In this document: positions 59,865 through 64,000 of the stretch, piece after piece | How the letters are laid out: the number at the start of each line of letters is the position of its first letter | Position numbering within the stretch: position 1 is the stretch's first letter | Assembly: GCA_965222015.1 (NCBI GenBank) | Contig: CBDCTL010000023.1 | Coordinates: 744,001-808,000, forward strand | DNA from: JANQPX01 sp965222015 | GTDB lineage: Bacteria > Pseudomonadota > Alphaproteobacteria > Geminicoccales > Geminicoccaceae | Reading direction: 5' to 3' | DNA: 64,000 nucleotides | Program-made: the position numbers and the translations under genes | Notes under the pieces: generated by a model | The model's input: the letters and a program-made list of their open reading frames with translations, nothing else | Database searches by the model: none | What the model was told of the DNA's origin: nothing

Positions 59865-62248
59865 ATGTCGCTGCGTGCCCGCATCGCCGTGACGATATTC
59901 GCACTCGAAATGGCGCTGATCGCCGTCGTGCTCTATATCACGCTGACCCATTCGATGGAGGGCGTCAAACGGCAGATCGGCAGCTCGCAGCAGGTGACGA
60001 TGGATCTGCTCGGCGACCTCAGCAAGGCCGCCCTGATCACCGAGGAGTTCGACGAGCTTCAGGCCTTCATCGACGGCACCGGGCGCGACCCCAACATTCG
60101 CACGGTCATGATCGGCGACGTCGAAGGCCGGGTGATCGCGGCGACCGACGGCGAGCTGGTCGGCGCTGCCATGCCGCCGCTCGAGGACCGGGGCGAACGC
60201 TACTGGCGCGAGATCGCGATTCACGGCGCCCACGCAGCCCTCGGCCGCCTCGCCATCGAGTTCTCCCAGGCCTCCTTGCGCCAAGCCTATCAGGAAACAT
60301 TGAAGATCGGCCTTCTGATCGCGGTGGTCGGCACCATCGTGATCGCGCTCGCGGGCTGGCTGATGGGTCATGTGCTGACCAGGCGGCTCTGGAGCCTGGC
60401 GGTCGCCGCGGACAAGGTCGCCTGCGGCGAGCGCGACATCCGCGTCTTCCTGCCCGGCTGCGACGAGGTGGCGCGGGTCGGACGCGCCTTCAACAGCATG
60501 GTCGACCGGCTCGGCGAAAACATGAGCGCGCTTCAGGCCTCGCGCGACCGGCTGATCAAGCCGACCGAGGCGATTTCCGAAGGCTTCGCGCTCTGGAGCG
60601 CCGACGACCGCCTCGTGCTCTGCAATCGTCAGTTCCGGGAGATCTTCGAGGCGATCGAGCCTTCGATCGAGATCGGCATGACCCATGCACGGCTGAACGC
60701 GCTGATCGAAAAGCACCTCGTGGTGCGCGACGAAGAGGGCGAAAGCCGCAGCCGTCCGGCCCGCGCCGGCCATGTGGACGAGCAGGCCGAGATCCTGCGG
60801 GCACGGGAGATCGAGCTGGCGACGGGCCGGTGGATCTCGCTCTGCGAGTTCCGCACCCCCGACGGCGAGCTGATCGGCATCTACACCGACATCAGCGCCC
60901 GCAAGGCGACCGAGGAGACCATTCGCTTCCAGGCGACCCACGACGCACTCACCGGCCTCCCGAACCGGGCACTCTTCGACAAGAAGCTCGATGACGCCCT
61001 GCGCACGGCGCGCGAGTGCGGTGAGCGTCTCGCAGTCGCGTTTTTCGATCTGGACCGCTTCAAGCTGGTCAATGACGGTCTCGGCCACAAGGTCGGCGAC
61101 GATCTGCTGGTCACGGTCGCCGACCGGCTGACACGCTCGATCGGCGAAGGCGACACGGTCGCGCGCATGGGCGGCGACGAGTTCATTCTCATCCTGGGCG
61201 GTCTTGGCAGTGTCGACGATGTCCGCCCGCGGTGACGGCCATCCTGGAATCGATGCGGCCGTCCTTCCCGATCGGCGGCGAGGAGCTTCACGTCACCGCC
61301 AGCATCGGCGTCAGCCTGTTCCCGGACGACGGGCGCCATGCGGATCAGCTCCTGAAAGCGGCGGACGTGGCACTCTATCGCGCCAAGACCGCGGGCCGCA
61401 ACCGCTGGCAGCTGGTGAACGCCGCCATGGACCGCGCCGCCTACGAGCAGATCGTCCTCGAAGCCCAGCTCCGCCGCGCGATCGAGCAGGCACAGTTCTC
61501 GCTGGTCTACCAGCCGCAGATCGACCTCCGCTCCGGCCAGGTGGCTGGCGTCGAGGCCCTGGTGCGCTGGCGTCACCCGGAATGGGGCGTGGTGCCGCCC
61601 GAACAGTTCATTCCGCTCGCCGAGGAGACCGGGCTGATCTACGAGCTCGGCCTCTGGATCCTCGAGGAAGCCTGCGATCAGCACCGGCGCTGGCGCGAGG
61701 CCGGCCTCGGCGACCTTCGCATCGCCGTCAACATCTCGCCCTATCAGCTGCGGAGGCCGGGCTTCGAAAGCGACGTGCGTGCGATCCTGGAACGCACCGA
61801 CATGGTGCTCGATCAGCTCGAGTTCGAGCTCACCGAAACCGCGCTGATGCAGGAAGGCGAGACCACGAGGCTGCTGGAGCGCCTGGCCGCCATGGGGATG
61901 AGCGTCGCCCTCGACGATTTCGGAACCGGCTATTCGTCGCTCGGCTATCTCAGGCGCTTTCCCATCGACCGCATCAAGATCGACCGCTCCTTCGTGCGCG
62001 ACATCAGCGGCAGCCAGAGCGACGGCGCGCTCGCCCGCGCGGTGATCATGCTCGCCCACGGGCTGAACATCAGGGTCATCGCCGAAGGCGTCGAGACCGC
62101 CGCCCAGCTCGGCCTGCTTCGCCATTTCGGCTGCGACGAAGCCCAAGGCTTCCTCCTGGGCGAACCGGTCACCGACGACGACCTGCCGGCGATGATCGCC
62201 GAACGCAACCAGCCGCCGCAGGTCAAGGTGGCGCTCGCGGCGGTCTGA
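59865..62248 (+). pseudogene. TM-HAMP-PAS-GGDEF-EAL c-di-GMP protein, broken by a frameshift
   Basis: The first part (about 455 residues) has a membrane helix (IAVTIFALEMALIAVVLYITL), a periplasmic domain, a second helix (GLLIAVVGTIVIALAGWLM), a HAMP segment, a PAS-like domain and a GGDEF domain. The GGDEF domain has ATHDALTGLPNRALFDKKL, FFDLDRFKLVND and the active-site GGDEF motif. Reading stops at a TGA about 20 codons later (near 61235). The rest of the GGDEF domain (VTASIGVSLFPDDG) and a full EAL domain (EALVRW, IDDFGTGYSS-type DFGTGYSSLGYL, AEGVE) continue in another frame from 61232. One missing base explains this. All catalytic motifs survive, so a sequencing error or recent mutation is possible. 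Confidence 0.85.
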
Positions 62249-62291
62249 AGGCCGGCCCCGGTGTAAAACAATCCGCCCCTCGCCCCGAGAG

Positions 62292-62309
62292 TGTAACGAC
62301 TAACTTACA
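62292..62309. promoter_or_regulatory. Inverted repeat upstream of PEP-CTERM promoter, possible activator site
   Basis: TGTAA-N8-TTACA is a perfect inverted repeat located about 76 bases upstream of the sigma-54 promoter, a typical distance for an enhancer-binding activator. A PrsR-like regulator is the candidate, by inference. Confidence 0.45.
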
Positions 62310-62384
62310 GAGGCGGCCTTCCCATCGATTGGTTGAAATAACGCTCTCCCATCAACCTTTTGATAAAACGAGAAAAAGAGGATT

Positions 62385-62400
62385 TGGCACAGGACTTGCT
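62385..62400 (+). promoter_or_regulatory. Sigma-54 (-24/-12) promoter for the PEP-CTERM gene
   Basis: TGGCAC-N5-TTGCT matches the sigma-54 consensus exactly at both elements. It lies 38 bases upstream of the start codon. Sigma-54 control of PEP-CTERM genes by the PrsK-PrsR system is known in other bacteria. Confidence 0.75.
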
Positions 62401-62438
62401 CCATCGTTGTCCGCAATGTTCAACCATGGAGTGAAATC

Positions 62439-63152
62439 ATGTCCGGACCCCGGATTGCGGCGATGTTGGGAGCCTGCGCTCTTTTCATGGCGTCGCAGGC
62501 AAACGCAGCGCTGATCTCGGTCGGCACGGCCAATTGCGGCGGCTTCAACACATGCGATGACTCGGACTTCCTGTCGGTCACCGGCGGCCCGCTGGACGTG
62601 TTCATCGATTTCGAGACCGACAGGTTCGGGAACCCGATCGTCCAGGGCAACGGCCCGATCGCCGGTGACGCCTTTTCGAATCTCGTGACGTTCTCGTCCG
62701 AAGCCGGAACCTTCGGCGGCGGCCCGTCGACCGACGTCGATTACGGCGTCATCGGCGGCACCGCCGAGATCGGGCCGCTCGGCAACTTCACCGGCATCCT
62801 CGCCATCGACTTCCTGGACCCGGTCTCGGCGTTCGGCTTCGGCACCGTCGAGCTCGAGATCATCGAGACCATCTCGCTGTTCGATCCGTCGAACAACCAG
62901 ATCGGCCTCTTCGGCGGCGTCTCGGATCAGATCTTCGACTATTTCGGCGTGATCGGGACCGCGGGCGAGCAGATCTCGCGCGTCGAGCTCGACGGCAATT
63001 TCTTCGCCATCCAGAACCTTCAGTTCAGCGCCGCAGCACCGACCGCCGTTCCCGAGCCGGAAAGCCTGGCGCTGATCGGGCTCGGCCTTGCCGCCATGGG
63101 TCTTTGGACGCGCCGTCGTCAGAGTGCGCGACGTTCGACCGCGGCAGGCTGA
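62439..63152 (+). CDS. PEP-CTERM sorting domain protein
   Basis: This 237-residue exported protein has a signal peptide ending at ANA, a Gly/Asp/Phe-rich beta-type passenger with a single cysteine pair (NCGGFNTC), and a C-terminal PEP-CTERM signal. The sorting signal is VPEPESLALIGLGLAAMGLW followed by basic residues RRR. PEP-CTERM proteins are processed by exosortase and linked to exopolysaccharide or biofilm surfaces. No exosortase gene is in the window. A clear sigma-54 promoter lies upstream. Confidence 0.88.
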   Translation: MSGPRIAAMLGACALFMASQANAALISVGTANCGGFNTCDDSDFLSVTGGPLDVFIDFETDRFGNPIVQGNGPIAGDAFSNLVTFSSEAGTFGGGPSTDVDYGVIGGTAEIGPLGNFTGILAIDFLDPVSAFGFGTVELEIIETISLFDPSNNQIGLFGGVSDQIFDYFGVIGTAGEQISRVELDGNFFAIQNLQFSAAAPTAVPEPESLALIGLGLAAMGLWTRRRQSARRSTAAG

Positions 63153-63172
63153 TCCCCTTCCATCGGACACGC

Positions 63173-63210
63173 AGGAGAGATGCGGGTCGGAAGGAGAGAT
63201 GCGGGTCGGA
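63173..63210. repeat. Perfect 19-bp tandem duplication
   Basis: The unit AGGAGAGATGCGGGTCGGA occurs twice without spacer, just after the PEP-CTERM stop and before the convergent PGPGW gene. No function is apparent. Confidence 0.8.
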
Positions 63211-63235
63211 ATCGGTGGCGAACAAAGGGAGACGG

Positions 63236-63496
63236 TCAGGATTTCTCCCGAAACAGCGCCATCGCCTTCCGGCCCCATTCCTCGACCTTGGCCTCCGCCT
63301 TGTCGAGGAGCGTGCCAGCCTCGGGGTAGCGCTTTCTGAAGCGCCCGAGCAGCCGTTCGGCCCAGGGCGCCGTCTTGGCGAGGATGATCAGGCCGATCGC
63401 CAGGAACAGAAAACCCTGCAGGACCGGCAGGACCAGGCCGAGCACGCCCAGCACCAGAAAAGTGTAGCCCGCCGCCTGCAGCAGGATCGTCTTCAT
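63236..63496 (-). CDS. PGPGW/YbaN-like small membrane protein
   Basis: This 86-residue inner-membrane protein has two hydrophobic helices (ILLQAAGYTFLVLGVLGLVLPVL and FLFLAIGLIILA) followed by a basic/acidic amphipathic tail (APWAERLLGRFRKRYP). This matches the small PGPGW/DUF454-like families, of unknown role. The ATG overlaps the ligA stop (ATGA), so it is co-translated with ligA. Confidence 0.75.
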   Translation of the reverse strand: MKTILLQAAGYTFLVLGVLGLVLPVLQGFLFLAIGLIILAKTAPWAERLLGRFRKRYPEAGTLLDKAEAKVEEWGRKAMALFREKS

Positions 63497-64000
63497 GAAG
63501 GTCGCGCCAGCTTCAGCCATTCCGCCTCGCTCAATGTGGTCACACCCAGTTCCGCCGCCTTCTTCGCCTTGGAGCCGGCATCGGCACCCACCACGACATA
63601 GTCGGTCTTCGCCGAAACCGAGCCCGCAACCTTGGCCCCCAGCGCTTCCGCGGTCGCCTTGGCTTCGGCGCGGGTCATCTCCTCGAGCGATCCCGTGAAC
63701 ACCATGGTCCTGCCCGCGAGCGGCGAGCCCGAAGCGTCGGGCGCCGCTAGCGATTCGGTCTCCACCAGAGAGGCCAGGTCGTCGAGCACGTCGAGGTTAT
63801 GCCGTTCTTCGAAAAACTCGATCAAGGCCTCCGCAACCTTCGGGCCGACGCCGTCGATGTTTTCGAGCTCCTCACGCGCATCCTCACCACCTTCCGCAGC
63901 CGAGGTCATGGCCGAACGCCACCCATCGATCGTGCCGTAGTGGCGGGCGAGCAGCCTCGCATTGGTCTCGCCGACGAACCGGATGCCGAGCGCGTTGATG
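63493..64000 (-). CDS. ligA: NAD-dependent DNA ligase LigA, C-terminal part (5' end outside window)
   Basis: The C-terminal region of LigA is present: the helix-hairpin-helix part NALGIRFVGETNARLLA and INGVGPKV-like IDGVGPKVAEALIEFF, then a BRCT domain (TMVFTGSLEEMTRAEAKATAEALGAKV, TDYVVVGADAGSKAKKAAELGV). The adenylation and OB domains lie beyond the right edge of the window. LigA seals nicks in replication and repair. Confidence 0.95.
   Translation of the reverse strand, partial: INALGIRFVGETNARLLARHYGTIDGWRSAMTSAAEGGEDAREELENIDGVGPKVAEALIEFFEERHNLDVLDDLASLVETESLAAPDASGSPLAGRTMVFTGSLEEMTRAEAKATAEALGAKVAGSVSAKTDYVVVGADAGSKAKKAAELGVTTLSEAEWLKLARPS

Noticed and set aside
1..64000. CRISPR array or origin of replication
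   Set aside because: No regularly spaced repeats were seen, and there is no cluster of DnaA boxes or origin-associated genes.

Overview
The window is a high-GC chromosomal segment from a motile, free-living alphaproteobacterium. The evidence is a SciP (DUF1153) gene, several TTAA-N7-TTAA CtrA-type boxes, an FlbD-type sigma-54 regulator, COQ9, and flagellar genes in alphaproteobacterial order. The presence of flhF and flhG next to flhA suggests a Rhodospirillales-like lineage, but the genus cannot be fixed from the sequence alone.

Layout. (1) 1-3137: metabolic genes, namely a partial FMN-dependent 2-hydroxy-acid dehydrogenase, a YdeI-family protein, an alpha/beta hydrolase and an AcuI-type acrylyl-CoA reductase. 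(2) 3538-16513: a redox locus with a pentahaem and a tetrahaem periplasmic cytochrome c, an outer-membrane beta-barrel, a membrane-anchored FAD/[2Fe-2S] reductase, a cyclic-nucleotide-binding/4x[4Fe-4S] fusion, a probable di-haem-b membrane protein and a membrane-anchored decahaem cytochrome. Together these encode 19 CXXCH sites and look like a dedicated trans-membrane electron conduit. I do not recognise it as a characterised system, and it is the best candidate for something undescribed. (3) 16535-18270: a CtrA-type box, qmcA-nfeD and tRNA-Leu(CAA). (4) 18420-21344: decayed IS5 and IS66 transposases behind the tRNA, plus one intact small gene. (5) 21561-31693: a signalling island with an H-NOX haem sensor, three histidine kinases sharing an HEINTP-type H-box, four response regulators (EAL, DUF4258-like, HDOD, degenerate HD-GYP) and a PhnD-like periplasmic binding protein coupled to a membrane kinase. 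(6) 32287-33478: an IS630 element immediately upstream of recR, followed by def, fmt and truA. (7) 36633-52441: a flagellar block, fliK-flgD-flgE, sciP, then fliF-G-H-N, flbD, flhA, flhF, flhG and a second FliK-like gene. CtrA-type boxes and one sigma-54 promoter are visible. (8) 52560-64000: housekeeping and accessory genes: SDR, double cold-shock-domain protein, xthA, a divergent AdoMet decarboxylase, an FGE-like lipoprotein, COQ9, a second def, rpsU, OsmC, a second PhnD-like gene paired with a frameshifted GGDEF-EAL protein, a PEP-CTERM protein with its own sigma-54 promoter, a PGPGW protein and the 3' part of ligA.

How the genes may work together. The redox locus could pass electrons between a cytoplasmic NAD(P)H/Fe-S pool, a haem-b membrane step and periplasmic multihaem cytochromes; the direction and terminal donor or acceptor are unknown. 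The H-NOX island could convert NO, O2 or redox signals into phosphorelay and cyclic-di-GMP outputs. The flagellar block shows the CtrA/SciP/FlbD/sigma-54 cell-cycle hierarchy known from Caulobacter-type bacteria.
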